Assembly (NCBI GenBank): GCA_903813345.2
Contig: CAIIXF020000006.1
Coordinates: 30,422,024-30,486,023, forward strand
DNA length: 64,000 nucleotides
DNA from: Owenia fusiformis
Lineage: Eukaryota > Annelida > Polychaeta > Sabellida > Oweniidae
Reading direction: 5' to 3'
In this document: positions 10,526 through 21,456 of the stretch, in pieces
Layout: every line of letters starts with the position of its first letter
How positions within the stretch are numbered: position 1 is the first letter of the stretch
Program-made: the position numbers and the translations under genes
Notes under the pieces: model-generated
What the model was told of the DNA's origin: nothing
The model's input: the letters and a program-made list of their open reading frames with translations, nothing else
Database searches by the model: none

Positions 10526-13500
10526 TTAGAACCTATTGTTAAAACTAGGTTTGGAGCTACTCCTCGAATACTGTGAGTACTGCGTGTCTGTCTCTTGATT
10601 TTCTATGGTTCCCACCATCTCCCATTGTTCAGGCACAGTGATTTTGGAGTTTAGAGCACACCATAGAATTACATTAAACAGGAAACCTAGAGCCTGAAAA
10701 CATAAATTATGTATCATATAAGTACTAAAGTTTTATTCAATGAGACCAGGGGCCACCTTCAGTGCTCTCCCCAACATTTAGTGTTAATAATTTTGTTACT
10801 TTTTTAATTGCACCATTATAGAATTTTGCAATTTTAGTGTAACATTTGACAATTTCATATTTTTTTGTGTAATATCTTATGAGGCACATTGAATTGAATT
10901 GAGCATTTTGGTATTATAAATACATTGGGGTGTTGCACCTCAGTGATTTCAATGTGGTGAGAGCACTGCCTTTGGGGTAAAATGGAGGTTCTGGGAGGTG
11001 TACTTGACCATCTAGTTTGTAAATCTATTGGAGCCATTTGCTTACCATGCTCTAATATGAAACCTTTAGGGTCATAGCAGAGAAGTGTGAACTGGAACAT
11101 TTTAATTTTAAAAAACCAAATTTACAATTATTTCTATTACTTATTACACACATACAAGTATAAGTAATAATAATAACTAGATTTGTGAAATTGAACAAGT
11201 TCAATTTAAGACTCCAGATTTATTTGACCTAGATAGATCAGTAAAGAGCTGAGTAAGTAACTGAGTAATTAGCTGAGTAAGTACCTTAGTAGTATTTGAG
11301 TAAGTAGCTGAGTAAGTAACTGAGTAAAAAGCTGAGTAGGTAGCTGAGTAAGTAGCTGAGTAAGTAGCTGAGTTAGTAGCTGAGTAAGTTGCTAAGTAAG
11401 TAATAACTAATTAAGTAATTGAGTAAGCAGTCAAATAAGTAACTGAGTAGGTAGAGAGGTAAAGTAGGGTATGCAGTATGCAGTATATTTGATCAATCTG
11501 CATCGTGAATACTGGCAAGTGCGAATTTCAAACTTCAAAATGGCGTAGAATCTAAACCGGGGGTCGGATTGCAATTTTAATTTCAGATCCGGATTCCTGA
11601 GGAAATTCCACCCCTAATTCATGACTCATACTTTAAAATTGGAGAACTTTTTATTTTGACCTATATTTCGGACACCATATCTCAAAAGTAGGTCAAAAAA
11701 CTTATTGACGGCAAAATGTTAACATTATTAGCACACTCTTTACTACAAGTATACAAAATTTCGGAGAATATCATTGAAGTGTAGTGTCAGAATCGCAAAA
11801 TAAAAAAAAAACTATGAATTTGACCTAGATTTTGATCTAGGTATTTTGGTGTCCAAACTTTGAAGGAAAGTAGCTTTTGAGGTCCCCTTCTTCTATGGGC
11901 TTTCATTATGTTTAGCTTTAGTCATTCTATATCTCGTATTTTTACACTTCAAAAAATTATTCGGTCCCATTGATTTAACATGGGGCTCCAAATTTAGCGA
12001 TTTTTGAGATTTCAAAACGCCATAACTTCCGCACGGGTAGTCGGATCAAAATTTGGTTTGCAGATTCGGATTCCTGATAAAATTCTACCCCTTATTTATA
12101 ACTCATACGTTAAATTTGAAGATTTTTTTATTTTGACCTACTTTTGGGACACCATATCTCAAAAGTGGGTCAAAATACTTTTTGACGGCAAAAGGCTAAC
12201 ACTATTACCATACTCTTGGCTACATGTATACACAATTTCGAAGAATATAATTAAAGTGAAGTGTCAGAATCGCAAAAATAAGGAAAAACTTTAGAATTTG
12301 ACCTAGATTTTGACCTCGGCATTTGTGTGTCCAAATTTTTAAGCTAGATGGCTTTTGAGATCCCCTTCTTTTAAAAGCTTCCATTATATTTAGCTGAACT
12401 CAGTATATATTTCGTATATTTTACTTCAAAAAAATCTTTTTTTCCCATTGATTTAACATGGGCACCAAATTTAGCGATTTCTGAGCTTTCAAAACGCCAT
12501 AACTTCCAAACAAAAAGTCGGATTGAAATTTGGTTTGCAGATTCGGATTTCTGGGATAATTCTACCCTTAATTCATAACTCATACGTTGAATTTGTAGAA
12601 TTTTTTATTTTGACCTACTTTTCGGACACGCCATAACTTCCGAACCGGAAGTCTGATCGAAATTTGGTTTGCAGATCCGGATTCCTGACAAAATCCTACC
12701 CCTAATTCATAACTCATACGTTAAATTTGAAGAACTTTATATTTTGACCTACATTTGGGACACCATATCTCAAAAGTGGGTCAAAATACTTTCTGACGGC
12801 AAAAGGCTAACACTATTAGCACACTCTTGGCTACATGTATACAAAATTTTGAAGAATATAATTAAAGTGTAGTGTCAGAATCGCAAAAATAAGGAAAAAC
12901 TTTGAATTTGACCTAGATTTTGACCTAGCCATTTTGGTGTCCAAATTTTTAAGAAAAGAAGGATTTGAGGTCCCTTTCTTTTATGGGCTTCCATTATGTT
13001 TAGCTGTACTTAGTCTATATCTCATATTTTACACTTCAAAAAAATCTTTTCTTCCATTGAATTAACATGGGACACCAAATTTAGCGATTTTTGAGCTTTC
13101 AAAACGATATAACTTCCGAACCGGAAGTCGGATCGAAATTTGGTTTTCAGATTCGGAATCCTGAGAAAATTTCCTACAAGACCAGTAGCGTGGACATTGA
13201 ATTGGGAGAACTTTTTTTTGGACCTCGTTTTCGGACACTGATATCTCGAAATCGGTTTGAGATATCAAAAAACTAAATCGACTTGTTTTCCCCTACTTTT
13301 TTATGAGGAACACAATGAAAAAAACCCGGATTGAAAATATTGAAGGACGACCGAGAAAATTGAAAAAAGTGACAAAGTACTGGATTTGACCTAGTTCTTG
13401 ACCTTTGACCTAGATAAAAATTTGACCTAATTTCCCATCATCCCAGATACATTCCCTAGTTGATCATGTAAGCAGCTTAAAGTAAACTCTTCTAGTTGGT

Positions 13501-16500
13501 GAGAAATCTGGGAAGGAGGAAGATTCTGAAAGAATAATAATAACTAGATTGGTAAATTGAACAAAGTTCAATTTAAGACTCCAGATTGATTTACTTGAGT
13601 AAAGAGCTGAGTAAGTAACTGAGTAAGTAACTGAGTAGGAAGCTGAGTAAGTAGATGATTAAGTAATTGAGTAAGTAGCTGAGTAGGTAGCTGAGTAAGC
13701 AGCTGAGCAGGTAGCTGAGTAAGTAGCTGAGTAGGTAGCTGAGTAAGTAGCTGAGTAGGTAGCTGAGTAGGTAGCTAAGTAGGTAGCCGAGTAGGTAAGT
13801 AGGTAGGTAAGTAGGAATTTTTGACCGGAAGTCGGATTGAAATTTGGTTTGCAGATTTGGATTCCTGAGGAAATTCTACCCTTAATTCATAACTCATAAG
13901 TTAAATTATGAGAACTTTTTATTTTGACCTACTTTACGGACACCATATCTCAAAAGTGGGTCAAAATACTTTCTGACGGCAAAAGGCTCTCACTATTAGC
14001 ACACGCTTTGCTACCTGTATACAAAATGTTGAAGCAAATCCTAAAAGTGTAGTGCCAGAATCGCAAAAATAAGGAAAAACTATGAATTTGACCTAGATTT
14101 TGACCTAGGCATTTTGGTGTCCAAATATTGAAACTAGGTAGCTTTTGAGGTCCCATTCTTTAATAGGAATTCATTATCTTAAGCTGTACTCAATCTATAT
14201 CTCGTATTTTACACTTCAAAAAAATCTTTTTTCCTTGACTTTCTATCAGGATACCATCAGATCGATTTTCCGAAATTTCAAAACGCCATAATTTCCGAAC
14301 CGGAAGTCGGATCGAAATTTGATTTAAAGATTCGGATTCCTGACAAAATGCTACCCCTAATTCATAACTCATACGTTAAATTTGGCGAATTTTTATTTTG
14401 ACCTACTTTTTGGACACGCCATAACTTTGGAACCGGAAGTCGGATCGAAATTTGGTTTGCAGATTCGGATTCCTGAGAAAATTCTACTCTTAATTCATAA
14501 CTCATATGTTAAATTTGGAGAATTTTTTATTTTGACCTACTTTTCGGACACCATATCTCAAAAGTGGGTCAAAATACTTTCTGACGGCAAAAGGCTTACG
14601 CTATTAGCACACTCTTGGCTACATGTATACAAATTTTCGAAGAATATAATTAATCTGTAGTGTCAGAATCGCAAAAATAAGGAAAAACTTTGAATTTGAC
14701 CTAGATTTTGACCTAGGCATTTTGGTGTCCAAATTTTTATGAAAAGAAGGTCTTGTGCTCCCTTTCTTTTATGGGCTTCCATTATGTTTAGCTGTGCTTA
14801 GTCTATATCTCGTATTTTACACTTCAAAAACATATTTTTTCCCATTGAATTAACATGGGGCACCAAATTTAGCGATTTTTGAATTTTCAAAACGCCATAA
14901 CTTCTGAACCGGAAGTCTGATCGAAATTTGGTTTTCAGATTCAAAATCCAGAGAAAATTTCCTATAAGACTGATATCCTGGACATTGGATTCGGTGAAAT
15001 TCTTTTTGGACCTCGTTTTCGGACACTGATATCTCGAAATCGGTTTGAGATACCAAAAAACTAAATCGACCCTAGGTTTTCTACTTTTTTATGAGGAACA
15101 CAATGAAAAAAACCAGGATCAAAAATATTGAAGGACTACCGAGATAATGGGAAAAAGTGACAAAGTACTGGATTTGACCTAGTTCTTGACCTTTGACCTA
15201 GATAAAAATTTGATCTAATTTCCCATCATCCCAGATACATTCCCTAGTTAATCATGTAAGCAGCTTAAAGTAAGCTCTTCTAGTTGGCGAGAAATCTGGG
15301 AAGGAGGAAGAAGAAGAAAGAATAATAATAAAAAGAAAACTGGCAAAAGCAATAGACTCCAGATTTTCATCTGGAGTCTAATAATAATAAAGAAAACTGA
15401 CGAAAGCAATAGACTCCAGATTTTCATCTGGAGTCTAATAATAATTTACATAATAAACGAATCCTGTTCTTTATCAGATAACATTTTCTGGCAGATTCAG
15501 AAGCGAACAAGGGGGGCTCATTTCAAATCAGAATAAAAAGTTTACAAAAATAATTTTGGGCCCCTGAAACCAAAAACTAGGTCCAAAGTTTGAAAATGTA
15601 AGGCCCATTTTTTGATAACTTGGCATAAAATTAAAGAATGAGGCTCAAAAAGGCCCACTTATTGAGGCCCTATAAAACATTTGGGGCCAACTTAGGAGGC
15701 CCCTCCCTCTGGATCCACCAGTGACATTGAATGTGTTCTTATACTTAGGTTTATTTATGATTTCTGACTTACTTCAAAACCCACTAGAATGATGGATACA
15801 CATATTATCAAGACACCATGTCTCTCAAACATCCAAATGAGCCTCTCACTACATCCCTGCAACATATAGAAAAAACCATGTTATGTTTGAGGGTGAATAA
15901 TTAAACCTGCACATCACTCAGAACACAATCTTGCGTTGTTCCAGGGCCAACTGTAAGATTTTGTTTTTACACATGATTCCCCATTCAGTAAAGCCATCTA
16001 TAAATTGATTCATTAATTTACATATTTCAAAACATAAGAAAGCAGTCAAGATGACAGTACCCCATGATATGGATTATAAATTACCAAAAAGTCTTTCGAA
16101 ATATGTTAAAAACAGATCATTTGTTCCCTTTAAGTAACAGTACTTTAGTTTGTAGCTAAAAATTAAGAGTTTCTTCTCATAATCAAAAATATGCATACTG
16201 TAAATCGCTTTAATTTGGCAGATTTTGCAAATATTGATATTCTGACTGCTATTCAATTTGGCAGGTTGATTTTCAAAAAATTGGTGGAGACTTAAAAAAA
16301 CACCAAATTAAAATGACTATCAAAATAAAGCAATTTACAGTACTATGTATAACTGTTAATTGAAAATTGATCCCTGGACTTACTGAGACAAATGTTGGTC
16401 TGGCAAGATTACAGACAACGGTATCTTGGTCCCAACTGCTGCAGCAAGAGGATGGAACCCTGCCATTATTACTCCACTGTCTTCCCCAGTTAGAGTTGGC

Positions 16501-19274
16501 ATAGTCTACAGGTCCATCACCACCACAACACTGCATCTGTTAGACAAAAAGAGGATATTTAAAGTAGTACTCAAGTAAAACAGAATGTTATTTTTAAAGG
16601 AGTATGTTGGTAATACAGAGAATGGTCGATTTAAATGAGTTATTCAATATTACAGTGACTGGTCAATATTACAGAGTATGGTCTATTTAAATGAGTACTC
16701 CAGTGATACAGGGAATTTTCAATCTCATGCTTTACTTACTCTTCTCTGCATGTAGTCTATAGAGAAAGTATGAGTGTCACTTTGCCCATAGTCAAACCTT
16801 ATACCCTCTTTTATACAGTCGGTAATCTGCCTTTTAAACTGAAAAATGTCATATTGATAGGATATAGGATTGATTGATTCACTGGATCAACCACATATGT
16901 AACTTGTAAGACATTTCACTGACATTAACTTATAACATCTAACTTATATTGGAAAATACATGTAGTCAAACCAATCAGATTAAAATTCCAGTGTACGAAT
17001 TGCAAAAATATTTATTAATTTATCTACATGTATTTATAATGGTCTACTTTTCACTTTTCATACATAATCAGCCCAACATGGCGTGGCAAAATTACTAGGA
17101 GGAACATTGTATGGCATAATTTACCTCTTCTTTCCATATGAAGCCTAAGATTCCAACCACAAGCTGTGTAAGAACTACAATCAACAGTGCTATGCAGAAC
17201 TGGAAAATAGTTCAAAATAATTATTCATCTGGTCTAACAGCCAACAATGTTTAGATACAACTGTATGCATAGTTGCAATTGTAATAAATTTCAATTGTAA
17301 TGAAGCAGAACCAAACATTCAAGTTTATCCAAGGAAAATACAATATATTTTCTGTCACATTAACAACTTTTATAGAAAGGATCTAATAAGCCACGATATA
17401 GTCAATTATAATGTCAATATAATGTCAATTATTGAGCTAAAACAACAAAGATGACTTCCACCTCTTCTCTTACAGAATTGTTTTCACAGGAAAAATTATA
17501 TTAAAGTACTTACAATTCCTAAAAAAGTTGTTTTTTCCTTATGAGCTCCATATACACCTAAAAGTCCTGTAACTGCCATTATAAATCCTGATCCCATCAG
17601 CAAATATGACAGTATCCAGTAGTGAGATACCCAGCACATGTTGGACACTCTAGAGCCATTGATGAAGCTACCATAAAGGGGATCAAGCCGAAGATACAAT
17701 GCAAATGCAAGTAATAGTATTCCACCAATGAACTGCAAATGAAACATAACTTGGTTAATACATGACATTTTTAAATTAGAAAACAAAAGTATCTTATTGG
17801 TTTTACCCAGTAGTTTTCTAGAGCAAAGTTCGATGTGAGAGTGTCTATTAATTTGATATTTCTATGGTTTTTGAGCCAAGCCCACGAGTATTTTTCCTTG
17901 ATGTTGTATAAGTCTGGGTTGATTTTGGGTTAAGACATGGGTATTCAATAAAGCAGGGCTGTCAACACAAAAAATTCCTTGAGGGACAGATTTTTAGACC
18001 TAAATTTCAAGGGATTTGGGTGATCCCACAAATAAGCCAAGTTTGATCAAATTCGAGAGACAATCATACTAATTGATGGACAGTTGACAGAAGTGGTCAT
18101 GTAGCAATTTAACTTTTGATCCTACAATTTTTCAGTTAGAGTAGATTTCATGGCCTGACTTCGTCGGTAGAACTTGAAAAATAAGATTTATCTGAAGATT
18201 AGGAGTCTTACTTACTTACTTTAGAGGTTAGAACACACATTTTAATGAAACCATATCAGCTATGTTTTGTTCATGATGAAGCATAAGCACAGTACATTTG
18301 TACTTGATTGAAATTTGTGTTAATGCTTTTTGGACTTTTCCATTTTCCTCGTGTTTACTTCCGGGGCCGGCTTTGCCTCTATCACGAAATACTGTATTGA
18401 CCTTGAACTTTAATTTTGTGACATATCATCCAACCATGTTTGATGTAAAAATAATTGAAATTTTGAAAATAATGTTTTGTGGTCTCTTCTGCAGACGAGT
18501 TTAGGACAGGGCAGAGGAGGATGGCCTGTTCTAAGATAGAAAAAGTGCATAGATCTACAGTTGAACTATTGGTCTGAATGAAATGCTGCGCGGAAGTATG
18601 AATGGGTCGTCACCTGTATTAGTCTATTAATATTCTAGGACCTGTTTGTGATGCTTTATAATTTAGACCAAAGTGTAGACGAATACACGCACGTGTAAAT
18701 TATAAAATCAACGAACAAAGATTCAATTTTCACAAATGTTCGGTAATTTATCGTATTTACTAGGAAATCATTCATTTTCACGATCCATAATTTACCTCTT
18801 GGATATTGTGCTAAATGCTCTATAGTTCCATAACAAAGGTGATAGAGTTTCATTAAAATGTGTGTTCTAACCTCTAGAGGGTAAGTAAGACTCCTAATCT
18901 TCAGGTAAATCTTATGTTTCAAGTTCTACCGATGAAGTCAGGCCATGAAATCTACTCTATCTCGTGAGTACAACATAACTGTGAATACGCTCGATGAACA
19001 CCAGAAAGGTCACAAGACGACTTGATACAACTTCCTGTGATCTAAAAAAGGCTACGACCAATAGATGTCACTGTCGGGTGTTGATACAGGTACCTGTGCC
19101 TAGAATAGGCCTAATGACTCATAATATTTTTTTCGATCTGAATGATCAAAGTTTGATCTAAGTTTTATGCGGAAGTGTCGTTATATTTGTTGATTGAGTT
19201 GTACTTACCCAGAATATTGCGTTCCACCACACTGATAGAGTTTTTATACACCTCAGATCACTTCTTAACGCCAT
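10526..19274 (-). CDS. Tetraspanin, seven coding exons, 287 aa
   Basis: Four-pass membrane scaffold of the tetraspanin family, which organises partner proteins at plasma and endosomal membranes. Exons on the minus strand: 19209-19274, 17514-17732, 17125-17199, 16740-16838, 16384-16536, 15773-15856, 10526-10693. Every junction is GT-AG and phase 0. The N-terminus has the family's Cys-Ile-Lys then Asn-x-Ile-Phe-Trp before TM1 (about 15-38). TM2 is about 60-82, TM3 96-116 and TM4 about 217-245. The large extracellular loop has the hallmark CCG (Cys156-Cys157-Gly158), then PSSCC (184-185), Cys195, and Gly-Cys at 205-206, so six cysteines are available for disulfides. The short tail is polar with several Tyr and Ser. 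Length matches the family (about 230-290 aa). Introns are filled with repeats, including 5 kb before the last exon. The subfamily was not determined. The start codon lies in the divergent spacer shared with METTL15. Confidence 0.9.
11176..13542 (+). mobile_element. Helentron-like non-autonomous element, family A, unit 1
   Basis: It begins ACTAGATTTGTGAAATTG, followed by a short palindrome (AATTGAACAAGTTCAATT) and then GACTCCAGAT. Next comes a CTGAGTAAGTAG microsatellite (about 11228-11455), then long internal repeats. Copies of GGTTTGCAGATTCGGATTCC recur near 11569, 12048, 12524, 12659 and 13135, with spacings of about 478, 476, 135 and 476 bases. The unit ends ...GGGAAGGAGGAAG..AATAATAATA and runs directly into unit 2 without its own 3' hairpin. 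The element class is inferred from architecture only. Confidence 0.55.
11228..11455 (+). repeat. CTGAGTAAGTAG microsatellite in unit 1
   Basis: Imperfect 8- to 12-base repeats of CTGAGTAAGTAG fill the stretch just after the 5' end of element unit 1. The same microsatellite recurs at the same relative position in unit 2, so it belongs to the element. Confidence 0.8.
13592..13815 (+). repeat. CTGAGTAAGTAG microsatellite in unit 2
   Basis: Imperfect tandem CTGAGTAAGTAG/CTGAGTAGGTAG repeats, positionally equivalent to the array in unit 1. Confidence 0.8.
15354..15436 (+). repeat. Two tandem 26-base perfect hairpins at the element 3' end
   Basis: AGACTCCAGAT-TTTC-ATCTGGAGTCT occurs at 15354-15379 and again at 15411-15436, each with an 11-bp stem and 4-base loop and each followed by TAATAATAA. 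The repeated block AAAACTG.C.AAAGCAAT precedes both, so the 3' terminus was tandemly duplicated as a unit of about 57 bases. Confidence 0.9.
15488..15723 (+). repeat. Degenerate copy of the G-rich MITE at 7616-7947
   Basis: It starts CTGGCAGATTC and ends GGATCCACCAGTG, echoing the CTGGCGGATAT tips of the intact element. Internal blocks such as TTTTGGGCCCC, AGGCCCATTTT and AAAAAGGCCCAC occur in the same order. No target duplication is recognisable. Confidence 0.65.
16197..16342. repeat. Short MITE with TACTGTAAAT ends
   Basis: TACTGTAAATCGCTTTA at the left and the complement of AAAGCAATTTACAGTA at the right form the ends of a roughly 146-bp element in tetraspanin intron 5. The interior is AT-rich and non-coding. 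Confidence 0.65.
18137..18959. repeat. Foldback element with about 115-bp arms
   Basis: The left arm (about 18137-18252), starting TAGAGTAGATTTCATGGCC, is the near-exact inverse of 18847-18959. The 600-bp centre is not repeated and shows no gene. It lies in tetraspanin intron 1. The target duplication was not resolved. Confidence 0.75.
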
Positions 19275-19799
19275 CCTGTCAGCCACAAAGCAGCATAAAT
19301 ATGCTGTAATGTGAAAATAATTTATCCGGTTTTTAAATTTTATCTTGACCTACATCCGGGGTTTTTCTTAATTGAAAAGACTGCAGCCTGAGAAGTACAA
19401 AACGGTAAGCATTTAAAATTGGCAACATTTGAAAGACAGTCTTACTTTTATTCAATGTCTCAAAATCAAAGCCAAGATATCCATTAAATATTGAACAATA
19501 CAATTAGATAAAATATGAAACAAAATAGCGTCTTTTTGAATAAATACGGTGTATCTTTCATTACCAATTTGGTCACTCACAGTTACTTTGAGCAGACAGG
19601 TCCTGGAACATGTTGGTGCAAAATTGAATCTCTTCAATCATTGGTAAATGTACATGTAAGTTCATCAGATGTAAAGTTATGCTATTTATCTTTGAGTTTA
19701 AGAATTTTTTTACTCTTCGAAGTGAGCATATTAATGCCACGCTTTATAATTAGATCTAGATCTATACAACAAAATATGGCCCCTGTTGATTAATTTGAA

Positions 19800-19904
19800 C
19801 AATAGACAATCATAAACCCATTATAAGTCACTGTTTCAATGAATCACATAAAATGGAATTTGTAGTATATACTAAGAGATGTGATTATTGCCTCTCGAAA
19901 GCCC
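19800..19904 (+). repeat. Direct repeat, copy 1
   Basis: About 105 bases beginning CAATAGACAATCATAAACCC recur at 20382-20487 with roughly a dozen differences. The two copies flank the hAT MITE, indicating a local duplication in the divergent spacer. Confidence 0.8.
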
Positions 19905-19917
19905 ATGTTATGTTTTC

Positions 19918-20371
19918 TAGTGTTGTCGCGACTAATCGATACATCGCGATATACATCGCCAAAGCTGATTCTGGCAATGCATCGCTATCTTAAACAAAAC
20001 ATCGATTTTCAAAAAAAAATTAAATTTGCTAAAAATCACCCTTTCGTATCTCATTTTGATCATTTTGACACAAATGTCTTACCTTTCTCATGTCTTAATT
20101 CATTTTCCAATGTTCTCTGATATTCTTTCTCTTTAAAACTGTTTTAGCTGGTCGAAACGAACCATTGATCTAACATTTTTCACGTTACTTTCACTTCACT
20201 GTTACCGGAATTACCTGGATATACCAGTGTTTTGTTATTTATTTGTTGAGTCGGTATTCTAGTGCATTAGCGTTCGGTATTTCTCGATGTACATCGCGAT
20301 GTGTATTGATGTTTACTCCTGAAAATTGCCGATGCACTGATGTACGATAATGGCACATTGCAACAACACTA
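19918..20371 (+). mobile_element. hAT-type MITE, copy 1
   Basis: It begins TAGTGTTGTCGCGA and ends TTGCAACAACACTA. The flanking octamers ATGTTTTC (19910-19917) and ACGTTTTC (20372-20379) form an 8-bp target duplication with one mismatch. Contains repeated ATCGATACATCGCGAT-like palindromes. The two better-preserved copies at 42028-42467 and 42529-46202 define the family. Confidence 0.85.
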
Positions 20372-20381
20372 ACGTTTTCTT

Positions 20382-20487
20382 CAATAGACAATCATAAACC
20401 CAGTTATAAGTCACTGTTTCAATGAATCAAATAAAATGGGATTTGTAGTACAAAACTAATAGATGTGATTATTGCCTCTCAAAAGCC
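20382..20487 (+). repeat. Direct repeat, copy 2
   Basis: Second copy of the repeat at 19800-19904. It abuts the foldback element on its right; before that insertion it would have been about 40 bases from the METTL15 start codon. Confidence 0.8.
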
Positions 20488-20492
20488 ATTAA

Positions 20493-21425
20493 CACGGGGT
20501 ACCATCGAATAATTTTGGCAACGTACCGGAGAACGACATTTTACTAAGAAATGGCAATAATTTAGCACAATATATTTTTTAACTAGAGTTCTACTTTGAT
20601 TTTGACAAAAGTAAGTATTCCATGCAATGGCTATTTCATTCATGAGTTTGTAGGAATTCTGTTGGAACCCAGTTCTGATCAAGTACGAAGTTATTGACTT
20701 TTGAAAAAAGTACAGAATGGTCCTTATACTATTGAATAATTCTGTTATTTCTGATTCACACGACTCTGATTTGTTTAATTAAAAAAAAGTTTTAAAAATA
20801 TTACTTAGGAACGTAACCGGAGCTGGGAACGTAACTGGAGCAGATCAGTTGAATTATATAATTTAAAAAAATAAAATATATGATTTAAAGCATATACAGT
20901 ATATTAATAAATACGCATTCGAACAATCCCGTATGTTTTTAAATTAGTATATGTGCTTTAAATCATATATTTTATTTTTTTTGATTAAATAATTCAACTG
21001 ATCTGCTCCGGTTACGTTCCCAGCTCCGGTTACGTTCCTAAGTAATATTTTTAAAACTTTTTTTTAATTAAGCAAATCAGAGTCGCGTGAATCAGAAATA
21101 ACAGAATTATTCAAAAGTATAAGGACTATTTTGTACTTTTTTCAAAAGTCTATACTTAAATGTTGTGAAAAGTTATAATCGAAAAACCATCTTTCGGAGT
21201 AAAGTCCGTCTGCGCCGATTTCAATAACTTCGTACTTGATCAGAACTGGGTTCCAACAGAATTCCTACAAACTCATGAATGAAATAGTTATTGCATGGAA
21301 TACTTACTTTTGTCAAAATCAAAATAGAACTCTAGTTAAAAAATACATTGTGCTAAATTATTGCCATTTCTTAGTAAAATGTCGTTCTCCGGTACGTTGC
21401 CAAAATTATTCGATGGTACCCCGTG
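20493..21425. mobile_element. 933-bp foldback transposon with ATTAA target duplication
   Basis: The ends are CACGGGGTACCATCGAATAA and its inverse. The arms pair almost throughout (about 430 bases each, allowing some indels) around a loop near 20905-20945. ATTAA flanks both sides (20488-20492 and 21426-21430). Motifs of the type GGAACGTAACCGGAGC recur near the centre and GTACCGGAGAACG near each tip. It has no coding capacity; open frames on opposite strands are mirror images of the same arm sequence. The right tip lies 31 bp upstream of the METTL15 ATG. Confidence 0.9.
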
Positions 21426-21456
21426 ATTAAGCCACAATAATTTTGTAGGGTTCGAA

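Larger units (their letters stand above)
13543..15437 (+). mobile_element. Helentron-like non-autonomous element, family A, unit 2
   Basis: Head-to-tail with unit 1: it starts ACTAGATTGGTAAATTGAAC, has the palindrome AAATTGAACAAAGTTCAATTT-like core, GACTCCAGAT at 13578-13587, and the microsatellite (13592-13815). Internal repeat copies lie near 13841, 14313, 14448 and 14926, one fewer 476-base repeat than unit 1. The 3' end carries the tail AATAATAATAAAAAG and two tandem perfect hairpins whose arm matches the GACTCCAGAT near the 5' end. Confidence 0.55.
10694..15772 (-). other. Tetraspanin intron 6, filled by repeat units
   Basis: This 5.1-kb intron separates the two exons coding for the halves of TM4. 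About 4.3 kb of it is the tandem Helentron-like array (11176-15437) and a degraded G-rich MITE (15488-15723). Short open frames inside are repeat artefacts. Confidence 0.7.
19275..21456. promoter_or_regulatory. Divergent spacer between tetraspanin and METTL15
   Basis: The two start codons face away from each other across 2.2 kb, so both promoters should lie here. About 1.4 kb of the spacer is two transposons (19918-20371 and 20493-21425). No TATA box or CpG-rich core could be assigned with confidence. TTTTGTAG just before 21450 could be a splice acceptor for an upstream non-coding METTL15 exon. Confidence 0.45.

Noticed and set aside
12004-15056. Several 60-96 codon frames with similar peptides
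   Set aside because: They recur because the underlying non-coding transposon repeat recurs, with stops at non-conserved places.
20479-21430. Two nearly identical small proteins on opposite strands
   Set aside because: They are the two arms of one foldback element read in both directions.
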